The position numbers were made by a program, and so were the translations under genes. From the IMG/VR virus record IMGVR_UViG_3300042304_001615, positions 1 to 53,684 of that record: a stretch of DNA of 53,684 bases, one strand, 5' to 3'. The DNA is from a virus. How positions within the stretch are numbered: position 1 is the stretch's first letter; each line of letters opens with the position of its first letter. The notes under the pieces were generated by a model. It saw only the letters and a list, made by a program, of their open reading frames with translations. It did no database searches and was not told the DNA's origin. Positions 1 through 7,343 of the stretch are shown in pieces.

Positions 1-570
1 TTTGTATGTCATAGCAACTTCAAATCCTGAATCTTGTGTCCAAAATAAACTACTATCAGGTATTTCCATTCCACTTTCAGTATGAAAAGCACCAATAACA
101 ACTAATTTTTCTTCGCCTTTATAATCAACAACAATTCTATTTTCAGGATAAATAATTTCAAACAAATATGTGTTGTCTTTTCTCCACGCACTGATGTCGT
201 GTCTATCAAGAATTTCTTTTCCTTTAATTGCTTGTGGTGATGTGAATGATCCACGAGTTGCCAATATCCATTCTCCTTCATAATTAAAAAGAATACCTAA
301 CGAACCATCCATCTTTTCGTAAACAACATAATCTTCATTTGGTATTTCCTCTGGTTTATGTTCTTCGTAATTAAAAAATTTCTTAAATGGTCTTGCAACA
401 ATGTCACCTTTTGAATTGGTGACCAATCCACGGCATTGCAAAGTAATATCATCCCACAATCTTTCGTATTGAACTTTTGGTGAATAGTTCCATATAGTCA
501 AATCTTTTGTAGGATGTGTTTGTTTATTCAACAAACCATCAGTATAATATTTCTCTAAAATCTCTAACAT
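1..570 (-). CDS. rnlA: T4 Rnl1-like RNA ligase, N-terminal part (cut by window edge)
   Basis: ATP-dependent RNA ligase that joins 5'-phosphate and 3'-OH RNA ends, in T4 used to reseal cleaved tRNAs. I translated the open frame by hand from the ATG at 570: about 190 residues are present and the frame runs off the window. The nucleotidyl-acceptor motif I is YEKMDGS with Lys at about residue 86, preceded by CRGLV near 46-50. A motif III-like stretch, LFEIIYPENRIVVDY, follows, as in the T4 RNA ligase 1 family. The start overlaps the stop of the upstream 80-residue gene (TAATG), so the two are translationally coupled. It lies in one operon with a polynucleotide kinase-like protein, which supports an RNA-repair role. 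The C-terminal domain is not visible. Confidence 0.8.
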   Translation of the reverse strand, partial: MLEILEKYYTDGLLNKQTHPTKDLTIWNYSPKVQYERLWDDITLQCRGLVTNSKGDIVARPFKKFFNYEEHKPEEIPNEDYVVYEKMDGSLGILFNYEGEWILATRGSFTSPQAIKGKEILDRHDISAWRKDNTYLFEIIYPENRIVVDYKGEEKLVVIGAFHTESGMEIPDSSLFWTQDSGFEVAMTYK

Positions 571-812
571 TAGTTTATTGTTTTGTGGATTCCGATGTTG
601 TAAGTATGTTTCAACCAATTAAAGGACAAATATACTCCACATATTTTGTTTTTCCAAATTGATACATGAGAATCTGGTTGACATGTTTCAAAATAAAAAT
701 AAACAAAAGGTAATGGATATATTGACCATTGGTTTCTATGTAAGTTAGCGTGAAATTTCATCTTTGGTTTTGGATTTATGGATTCAATAAAAGAAGAAAT
801 AAATTGACTCAT
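570..812 (-). CDS. Hypothetical protein, 80 aa, aromatic-rich
   Basis: I do not recognise this protein. It is 80 residues, unusually rich in Phe, Tyr, Trp and His, with two Cys and no clear signal peptide or membrane segment. It is kept as a real gene because it sits exactly between the kinase and the RNA ligase with stop/start overlaps on both sides, the usual packing of a phage operon. It could be a small partner of the RNA-repair pair, but nothing in the sequence shows that. Confidence 0.5.
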   Translation of the reverse strand: MSQFISSFIESINPKPKMKFHANLHRNQWSIYPLPFVYFYFETCQPDSHVSIWKNKICGVYLSFNWLKHTYNIGIHKTIN

Positions 813-1240
813 TAAAGTTTAACTTGAAATCTATTCTTCATTTGTTGAAGTTTATCTTCGGGAACCCCATGAATATTTTCATTACCATGTCTGTTTTCAA
901 CAACCACTGTATGAACACGATAATTGTATCTTTCAGCCATTTTAAAATATTCGTCCATTTCCCATTCTTGGGTAAAAGTATTTGCAACAACTATCTTTGC
1001 CTTTTGTTGTCTCATTCTTTCTGAGCATCTAAATTGACAATAGTTATGAGCTTCTTTTAATTTAGTAGGATCAAAATTGTAATCACCTTCTTTATCTTCG
1101 AAAAAATCATCGGCAGATAAAATTTCAGGTTCGTCCGTACTTCTAAGTTGTAGTATGATTTTTGCTAGAGTTGTTTTACCTGAACCAGGTAAACCTCGTA
1201 ATAATATTAATTCGCCTTGTGTCTCGTTTGTAATATCCAT
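812..1240 (-). CDS. P-loop kinase, polynucleotide kinase-like (AAA_33 type)
   Basis: A 142-residue single-domain P-loop kinase. Walker A is GLPGSGKTT at about residues 16-24. ILSADDFFED near 40-49 resembles the substrate-binding segment of T4 Pnkp and N4BP2-like kinases, and KIVVANTFTQEWEMDEY forms the next strand and helix. The phosphatase domain of T4 Pnkp is absent. The family phosphorylates 5'-OH ends of RNA or DNA, and the RNA ligase two genes downstream makes RNA end healing the most likely role. No Shine-Dalgarno sequence precedes the ATG. Alternatives are a small-molecule or nucleoside kinase. Confidence 0.7.
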   Translation of the reverse strand: MDITNETQGELILLRGLPGSGKTTLAKIILQLRSTDEPEILSADDFFEDKEGDYNFDPTKLKEAHNYCQFRCSERMRQQKAKIVVANTFTQEWEMDEYFKMAERYNYRVHTVVVENRHGNENIHGVPEDKLQQMKNRFQVKL

Positions 1241-1257
1241 AGGAGAGATTTAGGATT

Positions 1258-1288
1258 AAAAAATGGGGGTCAGAATAAACCAACCCCT
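1258..1288 (-). terminator. Rho-independent terminator after the lipoprotein gene
   Basis: On the minus strand GGGGT and ACCCC (1283-1287 with 1266-1270) form a short stem with a 12-nt loop, followed by a T run (plus-strand A run at 1258-1263). It lies just past the lipoprotein stop at 1294. The stem is short, so confidence is moderate. Confidence 0.5.
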
Positions 1289-1293
1289 ATTTC

Positions 1294-1512
1294 TTATTTT
1301 ACTTCTTCATTAGATACTGGTTTTTCAGCACCTTCTTTTAATAAAACACCACCACCTTCTACAGGTGATACTGTTGAATCAGCGACTACTGCAGTTGTAT
1401 CTGCAACAGGAGCTACTGTAGAGTCTGTTGTTTCTGTTGCGGCTGACCCTGAACCACATGCTGTTAGTGTAAGTGCTACACCAAGAGCTAAAATAAATGT
1501 TACTTTTTTCAT
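1294..1512 (-). CDS. Small secreted lipoprotein
   Basis: A 72-residue protein with a textbook lipoprotein signal: MKK, a hydrophobic stretch and the lipobox LTAC with Cys19 as the predicted lipidated residue. The mature part is low-complexity Ala/Thr/Val/Ser/Asp and has no fold I recognise. No acidic or Lys-rich export tag follows the Cys, as would be expected for surface lipoproteins of Bacteroidota, so it is probably held at the periplasmic face. It has its own host-type promoter, with terminators upstream and downstream, so it is an independent transcription unit. Such phage lipoproteins often alter the infected cell surface or block superinfection; that role is an inference here. Confidence 0.75.
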   Translation of the reverse strand: MKKVTFILALGVALTLTACGSGSAATETTDSTVAPVADTTAVVADSTVSPVEGGGVLLKEGAEKPVSNEEVK

Positions 1513-1518
1513 ATATAG

Positions 1519-1549
1519 TAAATATACGAAAGTTTAACGATAAAACCAA
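1519..1549 (-). promoter_or_regulatory. Host-type (Bacteroidota) promoter of the lipoprotein gene
   Basis: On the minus strand TTG (1549-1547), a 20-bp spacer and TATATTTA (1526-1519) fit the Bacteroidota pattern TTG-N19..21-TAnnTTTG except for the last base. Only 6 nt separate the -7 box from the ATG, so the mRNA would be leaderless or nearly so. Confidence 0.55.
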
Positions 1550-1553
1550 ATTA

Positions 1554-1585
1554 CATAAAAAAACCCCAACGAGATGTCGGGGTTT
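1554..1585 (-). terminator. Strong intrinsic terminator
   Basis: On the minus strand AAACCCCGAC and GTTGGGGTTT form a 10-bp stem (one G-T pair) with loop ATCTC, followed by a run of T. It ends the transcript of the SGNH hydrolase/Clp operon and insulates the lipoprotein unit. A second small hairpin, GTGGG/CCCAC, lies at 1597-1612. Confidence 0.8.
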
Positions 1586-1696
1586 AAGGTCTTTGGGTGG
1601 GTTCAACCCCACTTACTTTTGAAAAACGAAAAGGTAATCGACAAAGAGAACCTATAGTGATATAAATATATATAACTTTAATAAAAAGTCAACTAT

Positions 1697-2356
1697 TTAC
1701 ATTATTTTTTTATATAAATCTTCTGATAATTCTAAATGAGCAATTTCACCATAATGAAAATCGTCAATTTCTTTATTTGTTTCTTCTTTTATTAAAAGAT
1801 ATTTTTTATATGGTTCTAATAAATCATAATATGCTTTTTCATATTGTTTTTCATCAGTAAAAAATTTATTAGATGGTTCTACCCAAGTCCAATGAATTAT
1901 TTTATTATTTTTTAATGTAAAATTTATAAGTTTTATGTAATCCGATAATTCGGTGTAATAAACGGAATTTTCATTTCGATTAATTGTTATGTCCTGTAAC
2001 GTATCAACTTTAAGTGTAAACATGTCAGTCATATGTTTTACAACCGCAATCATAACGTCATAAAAATCATTATGTTTAGATGCAACCCTAAATCTAATTG
2101 GTTGTGTCCAACCAAATATTAAAATGTCATTAGGTTTAATTTTTTCTACACAGTCAATAAATTTATGGAATAAACTATAATTAGAACATCCACCAATTGA
2201 CATATCAATTAAATTATATTCTAATTTTTCAGATAAAAGTTCTGAATATATTTTTGGACAGTACCCTTTATAATGGACATAAGGACATTCCTTTTCTATT
2301 TTTTTAAATGGAACAGAAAAGGAATCTCCAAATACCCAAAGATTATTTTGATTCAA
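1697..2356 (-). CDS. SGNH/GDSL-like hydrolase family protein
   Basis: A 219-residue protein with SGNH-hydrolase features. The N-terminal VFGDSFS carries the nucleophile Ser12, IGGCSN at 54-59 supplies the block II Gly, FGWTQPIRF lies near 81-89 where block III is expected, and DDFHYGEIAH at 198-207 supplies the catalytic Asp and His. The family cleaves ester or acetyl groups on carbohydrates and lipids; phage members are often tail- or glycan-associated. It overlaps the end of the upstream Clp gene by 14 nt and is probably co-transcribed with it. The substrate cannot be read from sequence. Confidence 0.65.
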   Translation of the reverse strand: MNQNNLWVFGDSFSVPFKKIEKECPYVHYKGYCPKIYSELLSEKLEYNLIDMSIGGCSNYSLFHKFIDCVEKIKPNDILIFGWTQPIRFRVASKHNDFYDVMIAVVKHMTDMFTLKVDTLQDITINRNENSVYYTELSDYIKLINFTLKNNKIIHWTWVEPSNKFFTDEKQYEKAYYDLLEPYKKYLLIKEETNKEIDDFHYGEIAHLELSEDLYKKIM

Positions 2357-4376
2357 TATTGGTGGTTTTTTTAGTGATAGTTAAATTTTCGTCCTTATAT
2401 TTCAAAATATATTGTACATTTTCTAAAATTGTACCTTTTAAAATTTCCTCACTCAAAAAGTCTTCACAAAGATTTTGTATAATACGTTTTAACGGACGTG
2501 CACCGTACTCTTCTTGTGAGTTCAATTCATAAATTCTATTGATAACCGTTTTATCGAAATTAATTTTGTAGTTCTTATTAATTAAACGTTTGTTTAAATT
2601 ATTAACTTCAATTCCAATAATTTTTCTTAACGTTTCATCATTTAATGAATTGAATAGAATGATATCGTCAATACGATTTAAAAACTCAGGATTGAATTGT
2701 TGTTTCAATGCCTTTTGAATCATTGTCTTTCTAACTTCATATTGTTGTTCTTCACTTGATGAAGTTTTAAATCCAACACCTGCACCTAAATCAGATACAC
2801 GTTTAGCTCCTACGTTAGATGTCATGATAACAATTGTATTTGTGAAATTAATTTTTCTACCAAATGAATCTGTTAAATGTCCTTCATCTAAAATTTGGAG
2901 TAAGATATTAAACACGTCTTTATGAGCCTTCTCAATTTCATCAAATAAAACGACAGAGAATGGGTTATTTTTAATCTTCTCAGTCAACTGACCCCCTTCA
3001 TCATAACCGACATAACCCGGTGGAGAACCGATTAATTTAGATACATTATGTTTCTCCATATACTCACTCATATCAACACGGATAATTTTATCAGGATCAC
3101 CAAATAAGGTTTCAGCAATTGACTTTGCAAGATATGTTTTACCAACACCTGTTGATCCGATAAAAATAAATGAACCGATTGGTTTATTTGCTTCTTTGAT
3201 ACCTACACGATTTCTTCTAATTGCCTTAGAGATTGTTTTAACCGCTTCGTCTTGACCAATTACTTTTGAAGATAAAATATTTTCAAGTTCTAATAACTTC
3301 TTAGTTTCTTTAGTGTCAAGTTTAGTAATTGGAACTCCCGTCATATCACTAACGATGTCGTAAACATCATCTAATGAAACCGGTATTTTATTATCTTTTT
3401 GTTTGTCGGACCACTTTAATTTTTCTTCATCTAATTTTGTTGTGACCTTCCTTTCTTCATCACGAAGCTTCGCAGCTTGTTCGTAATTTTGACTTTTTAC
3501 AACTTGAACTTTCTTTTCTTTAATAATGTCAATTTCCTTTTTTAATTTTTCAATTACTTCAGGAATTTTAGACGATACTCTTTTTTCAGAACCTAATTCA
3601 TCTAATACGTCAATTGCCTTATCAGGAAATTGTCTATCAGTAATATAACGACCTGAAAGTTTAACAATAGTTTCTAAAACACCTTCTTCATAACTTACTT
3701 TGTGAAAGTCTTGATATGATGTTGTTAAGTTTTTAAGAATTTCTAATGTTTCTTCTTCGGTTGGTTCTTGTAAAACTATTTTTTGAAAACGACGAACTAA
3801 TGCTGCGTCTTTTTCAATATGTTTTTTAAATTCATCAAATGTTGTTGCACCAATACATTGTAATTCACCACGTGCTAATGCGGGTTTTAAAATATTTGCA
3901 GCATCCATCGCACCACTCGCATTACCGGCACCAACCATAGTATGTAATTCATCAATAAAGATGATTACGTTTGGAGCCTCTTGTAATTCGTTGATAATTG
4001 CTTTAATTCTCTCTTCAAATTGTCCACGGTATTTTGTACCGGCAACTAATGAAGTTAAATCCAAAGACATGATACGTTTGTCTAAGAGATTTGAAGGACA
4101 ATCTCCTTTGTATATCATTAATGCTAATTTTTCAACTAACGCTGATTTACCGACACCAGCCTCTCCAACAATTACCGCGTTGTTTTTCTTTTTACGAGAT
4201 AGAATTTGAGCAATTCTTTTTACCTCTTTATCCCTACCAACTACAGGATCAATTTTACCCTCTTCAGCCATCTTAATAAGATCACGAGAGAAATTGTCCA
4301 AGATTGGTGTGTTTGACCCTTTTCTAACCTTCTTGGGGTTCGTGGTTGGTCCATCCTCAAAAAAATCTACTGACAT
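2343..4376 (-). CDS. ClpC/ClpA-type double AAA+ unfoldase lacking the N domain
   Basis: ATP-driven protein unfoldase. The start chosen is the ATG at 4376 (MSVDFFEDG), giving 677 residues; a frame extension to 4430 would cross the promoter. NBD1 has Walker A GEAGVGKS (71-78) and Walker B IIFIDELH. A short middle region carries a UVR-like helix, NYEQAAKLRDEERK. NBD2 has GSTGVGKT (407-414) and VVLFDEIEKAH. The usual N-terminal Clp repeat domain is missing. Between NBD2 motifs, GVGFK (533-537) sits where ClpA/ClpC carry the ClpP-docking tripeptide, a feature absent from ClpB disaggregases. No phage ClpP is seen in the window, so it may dock on host ClpP. It is transcribed divergently from the Hsp20 gene. 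Confidence 0.85.
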   Translation of the reverse strand: MSVDFFEDGPTTNPKKVRKGSNTPILDNFSRDLIKMAEEGKIDPVVGRDKEVKRIAQILSRKKKNNAVIVGEAGVGKSALVEKLALMIYKGDCPSNLLDKRIMSLDLTSLVAGTKYRGQFEERIKAIINELQEAPNVIIFIDELHTMVGAGNASGAMDAANILKPALARGELQCIGATTFDEFKKHIEKDAALVRRFQKIVLQEPTEEETLEILKNLTTSYQDFHKVSYEEGVLETIVKLSGRYITDRQFPDKAIDVLDELGSEKRVSSKIPEVIEKLKKEIDIIKEKKVQVVKSQNYEQAAKLRDEERKVTTKLDEEKLKWSDKQKDNKIPVSLDDVYDIVSDMTGVPITKLDTKETKKLLELENILSSKVIGQDEAVKTISKAIRRNRVGIKEANKPIGSFIFIGSTGVGKTYLAKSIAETLFGDPDKIIRVDMSEYMEKHNVSKLIGSPPGYVGYDEGGQLTEKIKNNPFSVVLFDEIEKAHKDVFNILLQILDEGHLTDSFGRKINFTNTIVIMTSNVGAKRVSDLGAGVGFKTSSSEEQQYEVRKTMIQKALKQQFNPEFLNRIDDIILFNSLNDETLRKIIGIEVNNLNKRLINKNYKINFDKTVINRIYELNSQEEYGARPLKRIIQNLCEDFLSEEILKGTILENVQYILKYKDENLTITKKTTNIESK

Positions 4377-4400
4377 AAATAATAAGTTTAGTTTACAGTA

Positions 4401-4430
4401 CAAACATAACATAAATCGAACTAAAAACAA
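4401..4430 (-). promoter_or_regulatory. Host-type promoter of the Clp gene
   Basis: On the minus strand TTG (4430-4428), a 19-bp spacer and TATGTTTG (4408-4401) exactly match the Bacteroidota consensus TTG-N19-TAnnTTTG. The ATG is 24 nt beyond the -7 box. Confidence 0.75.
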
Positions 4431-4455
4431 AACGGTTGTGTATAAATTTATTTTA

Positions 4456-4499
4456 ATGACAAGTTGTCAAATAAAATTAAAAAACTATGACAAGTTGTC
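4456..4499. promoter_or_regulatory. Paired palindromic operator candidate between clp and hsp20
   Basis: Two identical 13-bp copies of ATGACAAGTTGTC lie at 4456-4468 and 4487-4499. Each contains the palindrome GACAA-G-TTGTC. Their centres are 31 bp apart, close to three helical turns, and they lie just upstream of the Clp -33 box inside the 179-bp divergent intergenic region. This is typical of a cooperative repressor or activator site; the regulator is not identified. Confidence 0.6.
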
Positions 4500-4555
4500 T
4501 AAATTAATGTGTTGGCAAAAATTTTGTTAGTAAGAGAGTATAAAAACAATATATT

Positions 4556-4912
4556 ATGATTACATTATTTAAAGACCCATTTTTTAGAGGATTGGACACG
4601 AAGGGATTTCTATCTACTCCTGAAACTAACATCGAAAAAGATGAATTAGGATACACGGTATCCATCAGTGTTCCTGGTTTAACAAAGGAAGACCTTAAAA
4701 TTTCTACCAAAGAAGGTGTGTTAAAGATCACTTACCAAAAAGAAGAGAGTGATAATACACATCATTTTATTGGAAGTTTTGTGAAATCCTACAATATTCC
4801 AGAAGATGTTAAAGAAAAAGAAATCGAAGGAAAAGTAGAAAACGGAGTTCTAACTCTTTCATTACCAATTGATAAGAAGAAAAGTTTAGAAAGATTGATT
4901 TCATTGAATTAA
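4556..4912 (+). CDS. Hsp20-family small heat shock protein
   Basis: A 118-residue alpha-crystallin domain protein: a holdase that binds unfolding proteins in an ATP-independent manner. The start of the domain is seen in TNIEKDELGYTVSISVPGL, and the signature near the end is ENGVLTLSLPI, matching the family A-x-x-x-n-G-V-L motif. The N-terminal arm is short (about 24 residues) and a C-terminal IxI motif is absent, so oligomerisation may be limited. It is divergent from the Clp ATPase and shares with it a region holding paired palindromes, so the two chaperone genes are probably co-regulated. Confidence 0.85.
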   Translation: MITLFKDPFFRGLDTKGFLSTPETNIEKDELGYTVSISVPGLTKEDLKISTKEGVLKITYQKEESDNTHHFIGSFVKSYNIPEDVKEKEIEGKVENGVLTLSLPIDKKKSLERLISLN

Positions 4913-4942
4913 AATATTTTCTCTAAAATTTTTTTTTATGGA

Positions 4943-4950
4943 TATATTTG
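4943..4950 (+). promoter_or_regulatory. Host-type -7 box upstream of KTSC-1
   Basis: TATATTTG matches the Bacteroidota -7 element TAnnTTTG and lies 29 nt upstream of the ATG at 4980. A clear TTG -33 element is not evident at the expected spacing. Confidence 0.5.
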
Positions 4951-4979
4951 TGTAGATTTATAATATAAAATTTAACACC

Positions 4980-5231
4980 ATGTCAGTAAAAAAAGAAAAA
5001 ATCAACGGAAAGATGATCACCGTATCAATCGCTTCCACTAGTTTAAAGGCTGCGTCTTACGACACTTTAAAAGAAAATTTAAGAGTTACCTTTACAACAG
5101 GTAAATCTTATGAGTACCAAAACGTTCCGTCTACAACTTTTACAAAGTTTAGATTGGCTAAATCACAAGGTAAGTTCTTAAACGAGAACATTGTGAGTCA
5201 GTTTAAGACGAGAAAAGTTAAAAGTATCTAA
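4980..5231 (+). CDS. KTSC domain protein (copy 1)
   Basis: An 83-residue KTSC-domain protein: ITVSIASTSLKAASYD, then VTFTTGKSYEYQNVP, then FRLAKSQGKFLNENI, the usual order of strand, strand and C-terminal helix. The family is common in phages and bacteria and has no established biochemical role, though nucleic-acid association is often suspected. It is followed by an intrinsic terminator and then a second KTSC gene, so the pair looks like a tandem duplication with separate transcription. Confidence 0.75.
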   Translation: MSVKKEKINGKMITVSIASTSLKAASYDTLKENLRVTFTTGKSYEYQNVPSTTFTKFRLAKSQGKFLNENIVSQFKTRKVKSI

Positions 5232-5238
5232 CTAACTT

Positions 5239-5268
5239 AAACCCCTCTAAATGAGGGGTTTATTTTTT
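5239..5268 (+). terminator. Intrinsic terminator
   Basis: AAACCCCTC/GAGGGGTTT form a perfect 9-bp stem with loop TAAAT, followed by ATTTTTT. It separates the two KTSC genes. Confidence 0.85.
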
Positions 5269-5270
5269 GA

Positions 5271-5278
5271 TATTTATT
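5271..5278 (+). promoter_or_regulatory. Late-type promoter motif TATTTATT
   Basis: TATTTATT starts just after the terminator and lies 25 nt before the ATG at 5304. It is a one-base variant of the TATTTATA motif found ahead of the structural genes. Confidence 0.45.
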
Positions 5279-5303
5279 ATCTATAATATATAAACAATAT
5301 AAT

Positions 5304-5549
5304 ATGGGAATAATATCAGAAAAAATTGATGGTAAACTTATTACTGTCGTTGTCCAATCATCCAATCTTAAAGAAGTCTCTTACCATACAGAAACAGAAG
5401 ACTTGACCGTTATATTCAATAACGGAAGTATTTATGAGTATAATAAAGTTCCTTGGTCTAAGTTCACCAAATTTAGGTTATCTGAATCCCAAGGAAAATA
5501 CTTTAACGAAAATATCGCTAAAGCACATAACTATACTAAAAAAGGATGA
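5304..5549 (+). CDS. KTSC domain protein (copy 2)
   Basis: An 81-residue paralogue of the preceding gene; SEKIDGKLITV, YEYNKVP and FTKFRLSESQGKYFNENI align with it without gaps over most of the length. Its stop overlaps the start of the nucleotidyltransferase gene by 4 nt (ATGA), so it is coupled to that gene rather than to copy 1. The role is unknown. Confidence 0.75.
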   Translation: MGIISEKIDGKLITVVVQSSNLKEVSYHTETEDLTVIFNNGSIYEYNKVPWSKFTKFRLSESQGKYFNENIAKAHNYTKKG

Positions 5550-6298
5550 GTTTATTTGAAGAACTTATTGAGGGAAAAAAGAAAGACAAACAAATTGTAA
5601 AATCTTTCGAAACAAAAGAAACTTTATCCGATCAAATTTTTGAGGAGAAAAAGGGTCATTTTGTTATGCGTGATGAAATTAAAAAAAGACTTCTTGAGGT
5701 ATCTAATGACTTTATTGAAAGTTTGGGGGTTGAGTTTTTTATACATGATGTAGTTCTCACTGGATCTTTAGCGAACTATAATTGGTCACAATACTCCGAC
5801 GTTGATTTACATATTCTTATTGACTTTGAAGAATCCAAATATGAAATGGATATCTTAAAAGAGTTTTTCGATGCGAAGAAAAACGTGTGGAATGAAAAAT
5901 ATGATATTAAAATAAAAGGTTATGATGTTGAGGTTTACGTCCAAGATGTAAATGAGGAACATGTGTCATCAGGTGTTTACTCCGTATTACATAATAAATG
6001 GATTGTAGAACCTGAAAAAGATAAACCGAATATTGATGACAGAAAGATTTTAGAGAAGGGTGAAGAGTTTGGAAAAAAGATAGATCGGTTAGTACAAAAC
6101 CCAAAAGAAATCACCATTGATCAACTTGAAGATCTTAGAAAAAAGATAAAAGAGTTTAGACAGAGTGGTTTAGAGTCGGGTGGGGAATATTCTTATGAAA
6201 ATCTAACATTCAAATTATTAAGAAGAAACGGATACATCCAAAAACTTTTAAGACTAAAAACGCAACTTAAGGACAGGAAATTGTCTATAACACAATAA
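5546..6298 (+). CDS. Nucleotidyltransferase-fold protein
   Basis: A 250-residue protein with the pol-beta-type nucleotidyltransferase signature: VVLTGSLANY (Gly73-Ser74) followed by SDVDLHI (Asp85 and Asp87). A third acidic position may lie in GYDVEVY near residue 130. The family transfers NMP groups to RNA, proteins or small molecules; the acceptor is not evident here. The C-terminal third is a charged helical region. The N-terminus MSLFEELIEG contains an LIE/G sequence that fits the prohead-protease cleavage rule (I/L)xE, so it may be a virion protein. It lies directly upstream of the head module. Confidence 0.7.
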   Translation: MSLFEELIEGKKKDKQIVKSFETKETLSDQIFEEKKGHFVMRDEIKKRLLEVSNDFIESLGVEFFIHDVVLTGSLANYNWSQYSDVDLHILIDFEESKYEMDILKEFFDAKKNVWNEKYDIKIKGYDVEVYVQDVNEEHVSSGVYSVLHNKWIVEPEKDKPNIDDRKILEKGEEFGKKIDRLVQNPKEITIDQLEDLRKKIKEFRQSGLESGGEYSYENLTFKLLRRNGYIQKLLRLKTQLKDRKLSITQ

Positions 6299-6326
6299 TT
6301 ATACCTAATTTTTCTATATATCTATG

Positions 6327-6334
6327 TATTTATA
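6327..6334 (+). promoter_or_regulatory. Late promoter motif TATTTATA
   Basis: Exact TATTTATA, 35 nt before the ATG at 6370, at the head of the structural gene cluster. Confidence 0.55.
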
Positions 6335-6369
6335 GGATAAGAATAAGTATATCTTAACAATTTTATAAA

Positions 6370-7341
6370 ATGGCAGAATTAAAACCACTAGGAAGTGAAA
6401 AATTAAACGGGGACGACAAGTTAAAAAGAATCCTTGAATTAACATACTTCAACAGTAATAAAAATAACAGTCGTTCTTCGAGTAAACCCGAATTAGTGAA
6501 AGAATCTAAAAACGGGGGTGTATATGGTGTCGTTAAAGAAAAAGACGGTTACTATGTAAAGAGAGGATTAAATGAATCATCACTCGATTATATCGGTGGT
6601 ATGTTCATGAAGAACAAGAATAAGTTCTCTTCGTATGCCGAAGCGTTCAAACGACTTGAATTGTTGAAAGGACAGGAAGAACTACAGGAAGCAACAAAAT
6701 ATGTGTTAAAGCAAAACAAACCTCAACAAGAGGCTCCAATGCCTGAAGCACCGATGGATTTACCTCCAGCACCTGCGGCTGATGCATCAGGTGACGTTCC
6801 TCCCCCATCTCCTGAAGGTGAAGTTCCAATGGATGCACCTACAGATGCTCCTCCTGCTGAAGGTGGTGAAGATGAAGATGCTGGTAAGAGATCATCTTAC
6901 ATGGCTGAAGCTCAAAAATACGCTGGTAAATTAGGTCAAGAATTAAGAGATTTACATGATAGAATGGAAAGTGATGATATCAAATACATTTTAAACATGA
7001 TTATTTCTGCAGTTGATTTAGATAAATTATCAGATGAAGATATTGAAGATGTTGCTAAGAAATTTGAAAGAGAGGAAGAAGAAGGTGGAATGGGTTCTGA
7101 AGAACCAACAGGTGAAGAACCTGCTCCATCTGCTGAACCTGAATTAGATATGAACGAATACGATTCAATGTCAGCTTTAGATGAATTCGTTAATACCCCA
7201 ATGGATACCGATGAAGTAAATTTGAGTAAGTATTCAATTAAAGAAGAAGGTGAAATGGACGCGGAAGATGAAACTAAAGAATTAGATTTGGACGAAATAA
7301 AGGCTGCAATTGGTGATACATTAAGCAAATATTTTAAATAA
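6370..7341 (+). CDS. Acidic structural/core-type protein, 323 aa
   Basis: Not recognised by family. The N-terminal third is mixed-charge, with KLKRILELTYFNS near 18-30. Residues about 120-175 form a Pro/Ala/Glu-rich linker (PMPEAPMDLPPAPAADA), and the rest is acidic and helical. ELQEATKY (near 104-111) fits the prohead-protease rule (I/L)xE followed by Ala. It is the first gene of the late head operon, with a TATTTATA promoter, and the next gene begins 2 nt after its stop. It is probably an internal head or prohead-core component. Confidence 0.5.
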   Translation: MAELKPLGSEKLNGDDKLKRILELTYFNSNKNNSRSSSKPELVKESKNGGVYGVVKEKDGYYVKRGLNESSLDYIGGMFMKNKNKFSSYAEAFKRLELLKGQEELQEATKYVLKQNKPQQEAPMPEAPMDLPPAPAADASGDVPPPSPEGEVPMDAPTDAPPAEGGEDEDAGKRSSYMAEAQKYAGKLGQELRDLHDRMESDDIKYILNMIISAVDLDKLSDEDIEDVAKKFEREEEEGGMGSEEPTGEEPAPSAEPELDMNEYDSMSALDEFVNTPMDTDEVNLSKYSIKEEGEMDAEDETKELDLDEIKAAIGDTLSKYFK

Positions 7342-7343
7342 AA

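Noticed and set aside
1595-1614. Sequence GTGGGTTCAACCCCAC resembling a tRNA T-arm
   Set aside because: The loop is 6 nt instead of 7, and no acceptor, D or anticodon arms can be folded around it; it is better read as a hairpin next to a terminator.
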